The notes beneath the pieces were generated by a model. The model was not told the DNA's origin, ran no database searches, and was given only the letters and a program-made list of their open reading frames with translations. DNA of 9,917 nucleotides from an uncultured Eubacteriales bacterium (GTDB lineage Bacteria > Bacillota > Clostridia > Oscillospirales > Oscillospiraceae). The position numbers and the translations under genes were made by a program. This document shows, one piece after another, positions 1 through 6,246 of this stretch. Position 1 is the stretch's first letter. Every line of letters starts with the position of its first letter. The DNA lies in contig URCK01000064.1 of the NCBI GenBank assembly GCA_900546295.1, forward strand, positions 1-9,917, written 5' to 3'.

Positions 1-76
1 CCCGAACACGGAAGTTAAGCTCGCTTCTGCCCACAATACTTGGCTGGAGACGGCCTGGGAAGATAGGTAGCGCCAA
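1..76 (+). rRNA. rrf: 5S ribosomal RNA, 3' part (5' end outside window)
   Basis: The first bases carry the conserved 5S core CCGAACACGGAAGTTAAGC, the loop B/helix III region of bacterial 5S rRNA. The remainder fits the 3' half of the molecule, including GGGAAGATAGGTAGCGCC near the end. About 40 nt of the 5' part are missing because the window starts inside the gene. The exact 3' end is uncertain by a few bases because its pairing partner, the 5' strand of helix I, is not visible. A terminator follows within about 10 nt, so this 5S gene is probably the last gene of an rRNA operon lying to the left. Confidence 0.93.
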
Positions 77-82
77 CACGAT

Positions 83-114
83 AAGAAGACACTCAGATGA
101 GCGTCTTCTTTTTT
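83..114 (+). terminator. Rho-independent terminator of the rRNA operon
   Basis: A 12-bp stem with one A/C mismatch (AAGAAGACACTC at 83-94 with GAGCGTCTTCTT at 99-110) encloses the loop AGAT. The stem's 3' side runs into a T tract (TTCTTTTTT, to 114). It lies directly after the 5S rRNA, as expected at the end of an rRNA operon. Confidence 0.9.
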
Positions 115-187
115 GCTTTTTGACAGTTTTGCGCTCATTCCGCGCTTTTTCCTGTTAAGATCACGCCTGATTTGGTCAACTTTTGCC

Positions 188-216
188 TTGACAACGATCA
201 TGGGGAAGATTATAAT
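188..216 (+). promoter_or_regulatory. Perfect consensus sigma-A promoter for the MATE gene
   Basis: A -35 box TTGACA at 188-193 and a -10 box TATAAT at 211-216 are separated by exactly 17 bp. All twelve hexamer bases match the housekeeping consensus. Transcription should start near 223, giving a leader of about 34 nt. A possible ribosome binding site AGAAGG lies at 239-244. No operator-like palindrome of convincing length was seen; only a 5-bp GTCAA/TTGAC inverted repeat touches the -35 box. Confidence 0.85.
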
Positions 217-256
217 CTGCCAGTCAAAAAAGTAGAATAGAAGGTATCAAAGATCT

Positions 257-1735
257 ATGAAGAAAAACAGTATGCGCGCACTGTTTCGTCCGGTGGAGCT
301 CACGCAGGGTGAGTGCTGGAAGACCATTCTCGCGTTTTCATTCCCCATTGTTATTTCCTATCTGCTCCAGCAGGTCTACACGATCAGCGATGCGGCCATC
401 GTCGGTCAGACGCTCTCGGCGCAGGAGGTCGCGGGCGTCAACGACACGTCCTCACTGATCTTCATTTTCCTGCAATTCGCCTTCGGCGTCAGCGCCGGCT
501 TCTGCGTGGTTACGTCCTGCAATGTGGGCGCGCACAATCCGGCGGGCGTGCGCCGCTCGATGACGACGCAGATCGTCCTTTCCGCTGCACTGACGGTGCT
601 GCTCACCGCGCTGGCGCTTGTACTGCTCGACCCGATGCTCGCGTGGATCAACGTCACGCCCGAGAGTCCCGAGGTCTACCGCGCGGCTTACACCTATTGC
701 GCCATCATTTTTGCCGGCATCGGTGCGCAGCTCTTCTATAACTTTATCTGCTCGTTTCTGCGCAGCATGGGCGACTCCGTCACGCCGCTGATGTTCCTGC
801 TTTTTTCCACGGCCCTCAATGTTGGCCTAGACCTGCTGTTCATCGTTTCGTTCCGCTGGGGCGTGGCAGGCGCAGCCGTTGCCACGGTAAGCGCGCAGCT
901 CATCAGTACGCTTGGCTGCTTTGTTTATGCGTTCATGAAATATCCCGAGCTGCATTTGCAGCGCGAGGACTGGCGGATCACACGCCATGATGTTGTGCGC
1001 CACATCATTCAGGGTGTGCCGCTGGGACTTCAGTTCTCCGTGCTCGCCATCGGCATCATCGTGGTGCAGAGCATCGTCGTCCAGTTTGATATGCTCAACG
1101 GCGCGATGGTCTCGAGCGCCGCGCAGAATGGCTTCGGTGCAGCCAACAAGGTCAATAACCTCCTCATGACGCCGCTCAACGGCCTCGGCTCGGCGATGAC
1201 GAGCTTCACTGCGCAGAATCTCGGCGCGGGGGACAGTAAACGCATTAAAAAGGGAACGCTCCAGTCCCTCGTCATCATGCTGATCCTGGCGGGCCTTTCC
1301 ATTCTCGTTGGCCTCCTGCTGACGATCGACGGCGCGTACCTCTATATCTTCCTCAGCGCGGACAAGGTCACGGCCGAGACGATGCGCTTTGGCAATTCTT
1401 ACCTTTATGTCGATCTTTCCCTCTATGTTTTCCTCGGCTTCATCTTTGTCATGCGCAACTGTGTGCAGGGCATCGGAAAGCCGCAGTTCGTGCTGGGCGC
1501 GGGCGCGGCTGAGCTTGTCGCGCGTGTGGCGGTCTGTCTGCTGCTGCCCGCCGCGCTTGCGGGCGGCGTAGTAAGCGCGCAGGCGCCGCAGGCAGCGGTC
1601 TACGGTCTGTGCGTGGCAGACCCCTGTGCATGGATCGCTGCGGACACAGTCCTCTTCATTCCCTTTATGAAAAACATCATGCGCGAAAACTACGACTATC
1701 TCTACGGCAGCGGCCAGAAGCTCATCGAGCAATAA
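257..1735 (+). CDS. MATE family efflux transporter
   Basis: Membrane protein of 492 residues, the usual size for a 12-helix MATE exporter, which uses a Na+ or H+ gradient to expel drugs or metabolites. Hydrophobic segments run along the whole length. The N-terminal part reads WKTILAFSFPIVISYLLQQVY, typical of MATE helix 1, and is followed by SDAAIVGQ. The second half has the matching repeat signature AAQNGFGAANKVNN (about 288-301) and SFTAQNLGAGDSKRIKKG (316-333), the usual C-terminal MATE motif. The start at 257 has AGAAGG 12 nt upstream, a slightly long spacing; an in-frame ATG at 272 is a weaker alternative. The gene is a single unit with its own promoter, directly after an rRNA operon. 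Substrate cannot be told from sequence. Confidence 0.93.
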   Translation: MKKNSMRALFRPVELTQGECWKTILAFSFPIVISYLLQQVYTISDAAIVGQTLSAQEVAGVNDTSSLIFIFLQFAFGVSAGFCVVTSCNVGAHNPAGVRRSMTTQIVLSAALTVLLTALALVLLDPMLAWINVTPESPEVYRAAYTYCAIIFAGIGAQLFYNFICSFLRSMGDSVTPLMFLLFSTALNVGLDLLFIVSFRWGVAGAAVATVSAQLISTLGCFVYAFMKYPELHLQREDWRITRHDVVRHIIQGVPLGLQFSVLAIGIIVVQSIVVQFDMLNGAMVSSAAQNGFGAANKVNNLLMTPLNGLGSAMTSFTAQNLGAGDSKRIKKGTLQSLVIMLILAGLSILVGLLLTIDGAYLYIFLSADKVTAETMRFGNSYLYVDLSLYVFLGFIFVMRNCVQGIGKPQFVLGAGAAELVARVAVCLLLPAALAGGVVSAQAPQAAVYGLCVADPCAWIAADTVLFIPFMKNIMRENYDYLYGSGQKLIEQ

Positions 1736-1748
1736 AAGAGCGTAAACC

Positions 1749-1783
1749 AGCCCCCCTCCGCACGGTGCGTGCGGAGGGGGGCT
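1749..1783. terminator. GC-rich hairpin between convergent genes, probably a two-way terminator
   Basis: A perfect 14-bp stem (GCCCCCCTCCGCAC at 1750-1763 with GTGCGGAGGGGGGC at 1769-1782), extended by an A-T pair at 1749/1783, closes a 5-nt loop. It lies 13 bases after the MATE stop codon and faces the end of the minus-strand operon. The T tract is poor on both sides, so termination strength is uncertain, but its place between two converging genes fits a shared terminator. Confidence 0.7.
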
Positions 1784-1826
1784 TGCAATCTATCATGGAA
1801 TCTTGCGGCGCACAGGGAAACTTTTG

Positions 1827-2020
1827 TCACTCGATACTCTTTAATCCCTCATAGAGATCGTTGAAGGACTTTTTCTGTCGGCGCAGTCGATCTTGATATC
1901 GCCGGCTTTCGGCCATGCGGGGTCTTCCGCAAATTCAAGGCGGACATCCCATGCGGGCGTGATCCTCAGCTTCCGGATATATCTTTCAAAAAGTGCGGTC
2001 AAGGCCTGTTTCTCTGCCAT
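1827..2020 (-). pseudogene. Decayed remnant of a small gene, possibly of a zinc-metallopeptidase-like family
   Basis: An ATG at 2018-2020 has an ideal AGGAGG site (2026-2031) 5 nt upstream, and about 50 residues (MAEKQALTALFERYIRKL... to ...GDIKIDCADRK) look like a genuine protein start. After DRK, at a run of five A on the coding strand (1870-1874), the frame as written gives only SPSTISMRD and stops at 1841. One extra A would give the protein-like tail KSFNDLYEGLKSIE and a stop at 1827-1829. I recall short clostridial proteins that begin this way (WDVRLE...GDIKIDC.DRKA) and continue with an HExxH zinc motif. Here that middle is absent, so the gene appears to have lost its core plus one base. 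The family link is from memory and not certain. It lies 45 bp behind the cyclase gene and is probably transcribed with it. Confidence 0.55.
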
Positions 2021-2065
2021 GGTATCCTCCTGAGCATTCAATTTGCTGCGTCAAGGCGTGTCGTA

Positions 2066-2713
2066 TCAGTCCTCAAACCACGCGACCGCGCGGATGGGCG
2101 AGCCGTCGCAGTTCTCAAGCCTCAGCGGGAAGCAGCTGAAGGAAAAGAGACCGCTGCCGCAGAGGTCGAGATCCTTGAGGTTTTCAATATTGACGATGTC
2201 CTTGTGCGCGAAAAGCTTTTTGTGCCGCGTCAGGTTTTCGTCCGCGATGGGGTCAAGGCCGATCACGTCAAAGCCGATGCCCTTAAAGTCGCCCGCGATG
2301 ATGTAGTCCATCGCCGCGTCGTCAAGGCAGGGGTAGTCGCCAAAGTAGGCATCCGTCCCCCAGCGCTTGTCCCAGCCGAGATGAAAGAGCAGGAAATCTG
2401 CGTTTTCCGCGTCCTTTCCGTAGGCGAGGATGCGCTCAAGTGGGATGGCCTCGCCCTCTTTTAAGTCGCTGCACTCGATGACGAGCGCCTTGCCGATGAA
2501 CTGCGAGGCGGGGAAGGCGTCAAGCGTCGTGCGGCCGGCAAATAGATGCGCGGGCGGGTCCATGTGCGTGCCCGTGTGGGTGTACATGGTCAGCTTTGTC
2601 TCCTTGAAGCCGTCCTTTTCATAGGTGTTTGCACCCGCGAGAATCGGCGGCTCCGTGCCGGGGTAGACGGGCATATTTTCGGAAATGGTGTGTGTGAGAT
2701 CAATGACGCGCAT
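2066..2713 (-). CDS. Cyclase-family metal-dependent hydrolase (kynurenine formamidase-like)
   Basis: Protein of 215 residues, the usual length for the cyclase family that includes kynurenine formamidase, isatin hydrolase and arylformamidase. These are soluble zinc or manganese enzymes that hydrolyse amide or lactam bonds. The family signature HTGTHMDPPAH is complete at residues 46-56 (metal ligands H46, H50, D52; H56 also conserved). The N-terminus has the typical DLTHTISENMPVYPG and the C-terminus has PLRLENCDGSPIRAVA. The ATG at 2711-2713 has AAAGGA 10 nt upstream. The gene follows azlD by 36 bp and is probably in the same transcript. No kynureninase or tryptophan dioxygenase gene is nearby, so a role on formylkynurenine is unsupported; the true substrate could be another N-formyl or cyclic amide compound. 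Confidence 0.88.
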   Translation of the reverse strand: MRVIDLTHTISENMPVYPGTEPPILAGANTYEKDGFKETKLTMYTHTGTHMDPPAHLFAGRTTLDAFPASQFIGKALVIECSDLKEGEAIPLERILAYGKDAENADFLLFHLGWDKRWGTDAYFGDYPCLDDAAMDYIIAGDFKGIGFDVIGLDPIADENLTRHKKLFAHKDIVNIENLKDLDLCGSGLFSFSCFPLRLENCDGSPIRAVAWFED

Positions 2714-2749
2714 GGAAAGACCGTCCTTTCAGATATGGTTTTGAGGGGT

Positions 2750-3076
2750 TCAGAACACAAACTGCACCAGCAGCATATAGCACACCGTGCCGCACGCGAT
2801 GGAGAGCAGCATCTGCTTTTTCCAGAGGTGGAGCCCAATCGTCACGGCGATGGCGATGAGCTCGGGCAGGCCGTAAGCAAAGTGCAGTACGTCGACATTG
2901 CGCAGGCAGTAGACGACGAGCATGCCGAAGATCGCGCCAGGCAGCGCCGAGCCGAGGTATTGGATGTATTTGGGCGTCGGTTTTTTCGGGTTGAAGACCA
3001 GAAACGGCAGGAAGCGTGTGAGCATCGTGCCGAGCGCGCAGAGGATGATGGTGATGGCCTGTTGTAAGATCGTCAT
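2750..3076 (-). CDS. azlD: AzlD family branched-chain amino acid exporter, small subunit
   Basis: Small membrane protein of 108 residues with about four hydrophobic segments, the normal size for AzlD (YgaH-type). It carries the family features TRFLPF at residues 20-25, YLGSALPGAIFGMLVVY at 40-56 and a basic HLWKKQ turn near 83-88 before the last helix. AzlD works with AzlC in the inner membrane to export branched-chain amino acids and their analogues. Its start codon overlaps the azlC stop codon in an ATGA arrangement (3073-3076), which indicates translational coupling and a two-subunit complex. Confidence 0.92.
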   Translation of the reverse strand: MTILQQAITIILCALGTMLTRFLPFLVFNPKKPTPKYIQYLGSALPGAIFGMLVVYCLRNVDVLHFAYGLPELIAIAVTIGLHLWKKQMLLSIACGTVCYMLLVQFVF

Positions 3077-3789
3077 TTTGCCGCCTCCTGCGTCTTCGCT
3101 TCAATGGGCTTTCTCAGCGCGGTCAGCGCGACAAGAATGCAGATCATCGTTGGGATGAGGAAGTTGTCCGCGCCGAAGATGAGCAAGCAGGCGACGCTCG
3201 CCGCAAGGCCGATCCACGCGCTGAAATGGTGCTTCTCCTTGAGCCACTGGTCCATGAAGATGACGACGAACATCGCCGTCATCACGAAGTCGAGCCCCTC
3301 GGTGTTGAAGCGCAGAAGCCCGCCGAGGATGCCGCCGAGCGTCGCGCCCAGGAACCAGTAGAATTCATCGAGCAGCGAGACGAAGAAGTAGAACCAGCCG
3401 CGGTCCACGCCCTCGGGAATCTCCGCCGTATAGTTGACGCTGAACGTCTCGTCGCACATCGCGTAGATGAGGTAGGGCTTTTTCCAGCCCGTGCCCTTGT
3501 ACTTGTCGAGCATCGAAATACCGTAAAACAGGTGGCGCGCCTGGATCATTACCGCCGTCAGGAAGACCTGCACCGGCGCAAACGGCGCGAGCAGCATGCT
3601 CGTCGCGACAAATTCAAGGCTGCCGCCGAAGATGACGACGCTCATGATCATCGGATACCAGAAGCTAAAGCCCGACGTGCGCATATAGACGCCATAGGTC
3701 ATGCCGAGAAACAAAAAGCCTGCTAAAATGGGAATGGTGTGCGGGAACGCCGCCTTCAGCGCCGCGCCCGCGGGTGAGTTGCTGCGCAT
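3073..3789 (-). CDS. azlC: AzlC family branched-chain amino acid exporter, large subunit
   Basis: Membrane protein of 238 residues, the usual AzlC (YgaZ) length. Family signatures are visible in order: GFLFLGMTYGVY (24-35), FGGSLEF (54-60), ARHLFYGIS (84-92), the DET motif (113-115) and LDFVMTAMFVVI (166-177). It forms the exporter with AzlD, which in studied bacteria expels valine, leucine, isoleucine or toxic analogues such as azaleucine. The ATG at 3787-3789 has a perfect AGGAGG (3800-3805) 10 nt upstream. It begins 40 bp after the EamA stop and overlaps azlD by 4 bp, so all three are likely in one operon. No Lrp/AsnC-type regulator is next to it. Confidence 0.94.
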   Translation of the reverse strand: MRSNSPAGAALKAAFPHTIPILAGFLFLGMTYGVYMRTSGFSFWYPMIMSVVIFGGSLEFVATSMLLAPFAPVQVFLTAVMIQARHLFYGISMLDKYKGTGWKKPYLIYAMCDETFSVNYTAEIPEGVDRGWFYFFVSLLDEFYWFLGATLGGILGGLLRFNTEGLDFVMTAMFVVIFMDQWLKEKHHFSAWIGLAASVACLLIFGADNFLIPTMICILVALTALRKPIEAKTQEAAK

Positions 3790-3829
3790 GGGAAGGGGAC
3801 CTCCTTGGAAAAAGTGAAACTGCGGTGCG

Positions 3830-4717
3830 TTATTCCGCGCCGTTCGATTCTTTGCCGCCGCTTGTGGTGATGAGTACGCCTGCGAGCAGTGTGAGGGCAG
3901 AGCCGAGCAGAATGCGCGGCGTGAGGGATTCGCCGAGAAACAGAATACCGACTAAAATGCTCGTGAGTGGCTCAAACGTGCTCAGGATCGCCGCGCGCTG
4001 TGCGCCGCAGCGGAAAGTCCCCGCCTGAAAAAGCACTGCCGCGCCCACGCTGAGGGAGAGCGAGAAAAGAAACGCCGCGCCCCAGCCGCCGATCGTTTTG
4101 GGAAGACCGAGCTGCCCGGTAGCAAGGCAGAGGAGAAGCGTGCAGAATGCGCACACGGACGACATATAGAAGCTCAGGCGGAAGCCTGAGACCTCGCGGT
4201 GGCGGAAGTGGCCGAGAACGAGGATGTAGGCCGCGTATGCCGCGCCCGAGGTCAGCGCGAAGGCAACGCCCACGGGGTCGATCGCGCCGTGAGGGTCGAA
4301 GAGCAGGAGAATGCCGAGAGAACACAGGAGCGCGCACCCGAGCGCGCCCTTTTTCACCTTCTCTCGCAGCAGATAGCCGCTGAGCACCACAAGGATGGGA
4401 TAGATGAAGTGGAATACCGCCGCCATGCCCGAGGCAAGATAGCGATAGGAGCTAAAGAGCAGGATGGGCGCGAGCCAGCAGCCGAAAAAGCTCGCCGCGC
4501 TTGCCTCCAGCAGCGCGCCCCGGCTGATGCGCAGCCCGCCCTGGCGGCTGCCAAGCAGCGCGAGGATGGGAAGCGAGAGAAGATTGCGCAGCAGGACAAG
4601 GCTCATCGGCGTTACACCCTGCGCGTAGAGAAAGCGTGCCCCCAGCGGCATACAGCCGAAGAGGACCGCGCTCAGAATGACGCACAGATACCCGATCCAC
4701 AGGCTTCGGCGCTCCAT
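3830..4717 (-). CDS. EamA/DMT superfamily transporter
   Basis: Membrane protein of 295 residues with ten predicted hydrophobic segments built as two similar EamA halves, the standard layout of drug/metabolite transporters. Typical motifs are LVLLRNLLSLP (40-50), FHFIYPILVVLSGYLLREK (102-120) ending the first half, and STFEPLTSILVGILFLGESLT (246-266) in the second half. Members usually export amino acids, nucleosides or drugs; the substrate here is unknown. The start at 4717 (MERRSL) was chosen because AGAGG lies about 8 nt upstream and because the longer in-frame start at 4786 would fall inside the -35 box of the promoter. It is the first gene of the minus-strand operon with azlC, azlD and the cyclase gene. 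Confidence 0.9.
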   Translation of the reverse strand: MERRSLWIGYLCVILSAVLFGCMPLGARFLYAQGVTPMSLVLLRNLLSLPILALLGSRQGGLRISRGALLEASAASFFGCWLAPILLFSSYRYLASGMAAVFHFIYPILVVLSGYLLREKVKKGALGCALLCSLGILLLFDPHGAIDPVGVAFALTSGAAYAAYILVLGHFRHREVSGFRLSFYMSSVCAFCTLLLCLATGQLGLPKTIGGWGAAFLFSLSLSVGAAVLFQAGTFRCGAQRAAILSTFEPLTSILVGILFLGESLTPRILLGSALTLLAGVLITTSGGKESNGAE

Positions 4718-4757
4718 ACTGCCCACCTCTCTTTCCGTGAATACTGCGAATAAAATC

Positions 4758-4786
4758 ATCATACTCGCGCTTTTCCTTCCGGTCAA
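4758..4786 (-). promoter_or_regulatory. Sigma-A promoter of the EamA-azlCD-cyclase operon
   Basis: On the minus strand, TTGACC (4781-4786) and TATGAT (4758-4763) are separated by 17 bp; each hexamer matches consensus at five of six positions. Transcription would begin near 4751, about 34 nt before the chosen ATG. Later genes of the operon have no comparable promoter in their short gaps of 36-45 bp. Confidence 0.78.
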
Positions 4787-4814
4787 GTGGGAAAATATCC
4801 AAATACCGCCTGCG

Positions 4815-4843
4815 TTGACAAATCCCGCCGCGGCTGATATGCT
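4815..4843 (+). promoter_or_regulatory. Sigma-A promoter with extended -10 for the PrsW-type protease gene
   Basis: A perfect -35 box TTGACA (4815-4820) and the -10 box TATGCT (4838-4843) are 17 bp apart. The -10 is preceded by TGA, giving the extended form TGnTATnnT, which offsets its two mismatches. The start of transcription is expected near 4850, with a short leader. It is divergent from the EamA promoter; 28 bp separate the two -35 boxes. Confidence 0.7.
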
Positions 4844-4877
4844 GTAAATGACACCATGATAGGGAGGAAGCGGTCAC

Positions 4878-5627
4878 ATGTTTCTTTTTTATGTAAACCC
4901 CATTCTGATCGCCGCGGCGGTCATCCCCGCCATCGTTCTTCTGCGCTTTGTCTACCGGGAGGACCGGCTCGACAGAGAGTCGCCGGGGATGCTCCTCTCG
5001 CTCGTGCTTTTCGGCATCCTCGCGACCTTCGGCGCACTCATCGCCGAGCAGATCGGAGAGAGCGTTCTTGCGCTGCTGGTGCCGCCCTACACGCGGGCGT
5101 ACAACGCCATTCTCTATTTTGTCGTGGTTGCGCTGTCGGAGGAGGGCTTTAAGTACCTCCTGCTCAAAAAACGCACCTGGTGGTCGCAGGAGTTCAACTG
5201 CCAGTTCGACGGCGTTGTGTACGCGGTCTTTGTCTCGCTGGGATTTGCCCTGTGGGAGAACATCAGCTATGTTGTGATGTACGGCCTCGGCACGGCCCTT
5301 GTCCGCGCGGTCACGGCGATCCCGGGACACGCCTGCTTCGGCGTTTTTATGGGCGCTTTTTACGGCCTTGCCAAGCGCTACGACAATTTCGGCGACGCAT
5401 ACCGCAGCCGTCGCTGCCGCCGCCTCGCCGTCGCGGTGCCGGTGGTGCTCCACGGCTGCTACGACTATATCGCGACCTACGAATACGACGGCTATGCGTG
5501 GATCTTCGTCGGCTTTGTTGTGCTGCTCTTTGCCGCGGCTTACCGCATGATCAAGCGCCTTGCGCGCGACGACCGCTTCATCGACGGTGATGATGACTAC
5601 AATTACTACAACGGTCCCGAGTTTTAA
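4878..5627 (+). CDS. PrsW family intramembrane metalloprotease
   Basis: Membrane protein of 249 residues with about seven hydrophobic segments. The conserved PrsW positions are all present: EEGFK at 88-92 (EExxK motif), FDGVVYA...GFALWEN (110-128, with E127-N128), PGH at 149-151, and HGCYD at 192-196 (H192, D196). These polar residues within membrane helices are thought to bind zinc and perform cleavage. In Bacillus subtilis PrsW makes the first cut in the anti-sigma factor RsiW; here no anti-sigma/ECF pair is adjacent, so the substrate is open. The C-terminus ends in an acidic, tyrosine-rich tail (DDRFIDGDDDYNYYNGPEF). The ATG has GGAGG (4863-4867) 10 nt upstream. It is a single-gene unit with its own promoter and terminator. 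It is not named prsW because orthology is not shown. Confidence 0.88.
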   Translation: MFLFYVNPILIAAAVIPAIVLLRFVYREDRLDRESPGMLLSLVLFGILATFGALIAEQIGESVLALLVPPYTRAYNAILYFVVVALSEEGFKYLLLKKRTWWSQEFNCQFDGVVYAVFVSLGFALWENISYVVMYGLGTALVRAVTAIPGHACFGVFMGAFYGLAKRYDNFGDAYRSRRCRRLAVAVPVVLHGCYDYIATYEYDGYAWIFVGFVVLLFAAAYRMIKRLARDDRFIDGDDDYNYYNGPEF

Positions 5628-5638
5628 AATAGCATCCA

Positions 5639-5674
5639 AAAGCGCCCGCTCATCTTTTGGTGAGCGGGCGCTTT
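5639..5674. terminator. Hairpin terminator between the PrsW-type gene and the GNAT gene
   Basis: A 14-bp stem, AAAGCGCCCGCTCA (5639-5652) with TGAGCGGGCGCTTT (5661-5674), can be extended inward by a T-G and a C-G pair around a TTTT loop. The stem carries A bases on its left and T bases on its right, so it can work in both directions. It lies 11 nt after the + strand stop codon and about 50 nt after the minus-strand GNAT stop. Confidence 0.85.
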
Positions 5675-5721
5675 CCTGTGTCATTTTATGCATTTTCAGT
5701 GCGCGCAGAGGCGAGGGGCGC

Positions 5722-6213
5722 TCAGGTGCGCGCGATGCAGTCGAACGCGACGAGCGCAAGGCCGTCGGTGGAATGGATCGTGCCGCACCTTTGAAAGCCG
5801 TAGGCTTCGAGAAGAGATTGCATCGTGCGGTTATCTGCGTGCGTATCGGCGCGCAGATAGTCGACTTTTGTGGTGCAGAAGTCAAAGCAGGCCTTGGAAA
5901 GCCCGCGCGCACGCCCGTTGGAAGCAAGGCGGTGGATGGTGCCGTAGGGCACGTCCAGATGCCACGCGCCGTTTTCGATCACGCGGTAAGTCTCATCCTC
6001 GCCGAGGATGAAGGTAAACGTGCCGACGATCTTCCCGCCGTCGACAAAGACATAGCTGTTGCCGCCGGCAATGTCCCGCTCCAGCGTGGCACGGTCGGGA
6101 TAGCTGTCATCCCACTGCGAGGCGTTGCCGTTTTCCTTCATGTAGCGCTTGGCGGAGGCGAAGATGTCCATGATGGCGTCCGCGTCGCGATTGGTGCTTT
6201 TGCGAATTTCCAT
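5722..6213 (-). CDS. GNAT family N-acetyltransferase
   Basis: Protein of 163 residues, the usual size of a single GNAT domain, which transfers acetyl from acetyl-CoA to an amine. It starts with the strand MEIRKSTNRDADAIMDIF typical of the family. The acetyl-CoA loop is RARGLS (101-106), matching R/Q-x-x-G-x-G/A except that the last position is S. The C-terminal DNRTMQSLLEAYGF (127-140) is the usual late GNAT motif. SQWDDSYPDRATLERDI (32-48) resembles a common subgroup of small-molecule acetyltransferases, but the acceptor cannot be named. The nearest ribosome site (AAAGGAA, 6227-6233) is about 13 nt from the ATG, rather far. It follows the S9 peptidase gene by 33 bp with no promoter seen between them, so the two are likely co-transcribed. 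Confidence 0.88.
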   Translation of the reverse strand: MEIRKSTNRDADAIMDIFASAKRYMKENGNASQWDDSYPDRATLERDIAGGNSYVFVDGGKIVGTFTFILGEDETYRVIENGAWHLDVPYGTIHRLASNGRARGLSKACFDFCTTKVDYLRADTHADNRTMQSLLEAYGFQRCGTIHSTDGLALVAFDCIART

Positions 6214-6246
6214 GCGGTTTTGACCGTTCCTTTCCGGTAAGGGGGC

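Noticed and set aside
120..162. TTGACA-like -35 box at 120-125 after the 5S terminator
   Set aside because: No -10 box occurs at 16-19 bp; the nearest TAAGAT-like sequence is about 30 bp away. The consensus promoter at 188-216 explains the gene better.
175..192. Short inverted repeat GTCAA/TTGAC touching the MATE -35 box, considered as an operator
   Set aside because: Only 5 bp per arm with an 8-nt loop; this is expected by chance and too weak to call a regulator site.
827..1732. 301-codon minus-strand open frame antisense to the MATE gene
   Set aside because: The MATE frame is unmistakable; the antisense translation is rich in charged residues and resembles no family.
1749..1783. G/C-run hairpin considered as a mobile-element or attachment-site end
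   Set aside because: There is no partner copy elsewhere in the window, no transposase and no target duplication; its place between convergent genes fits a terminator.
3226..3726. 166-codon + strand open frame across azlC
   Set aside because: The translation is a charged, low-complexity shadow of azlC in another frame.
4452..5927. 491-codon minus-strand open frame across the EamA, PrsW-type and GNAT regions
   Set aside because: It crosses three convincing genes and two promoters and has a low-complexity charged translation, so it is a shadow frame.
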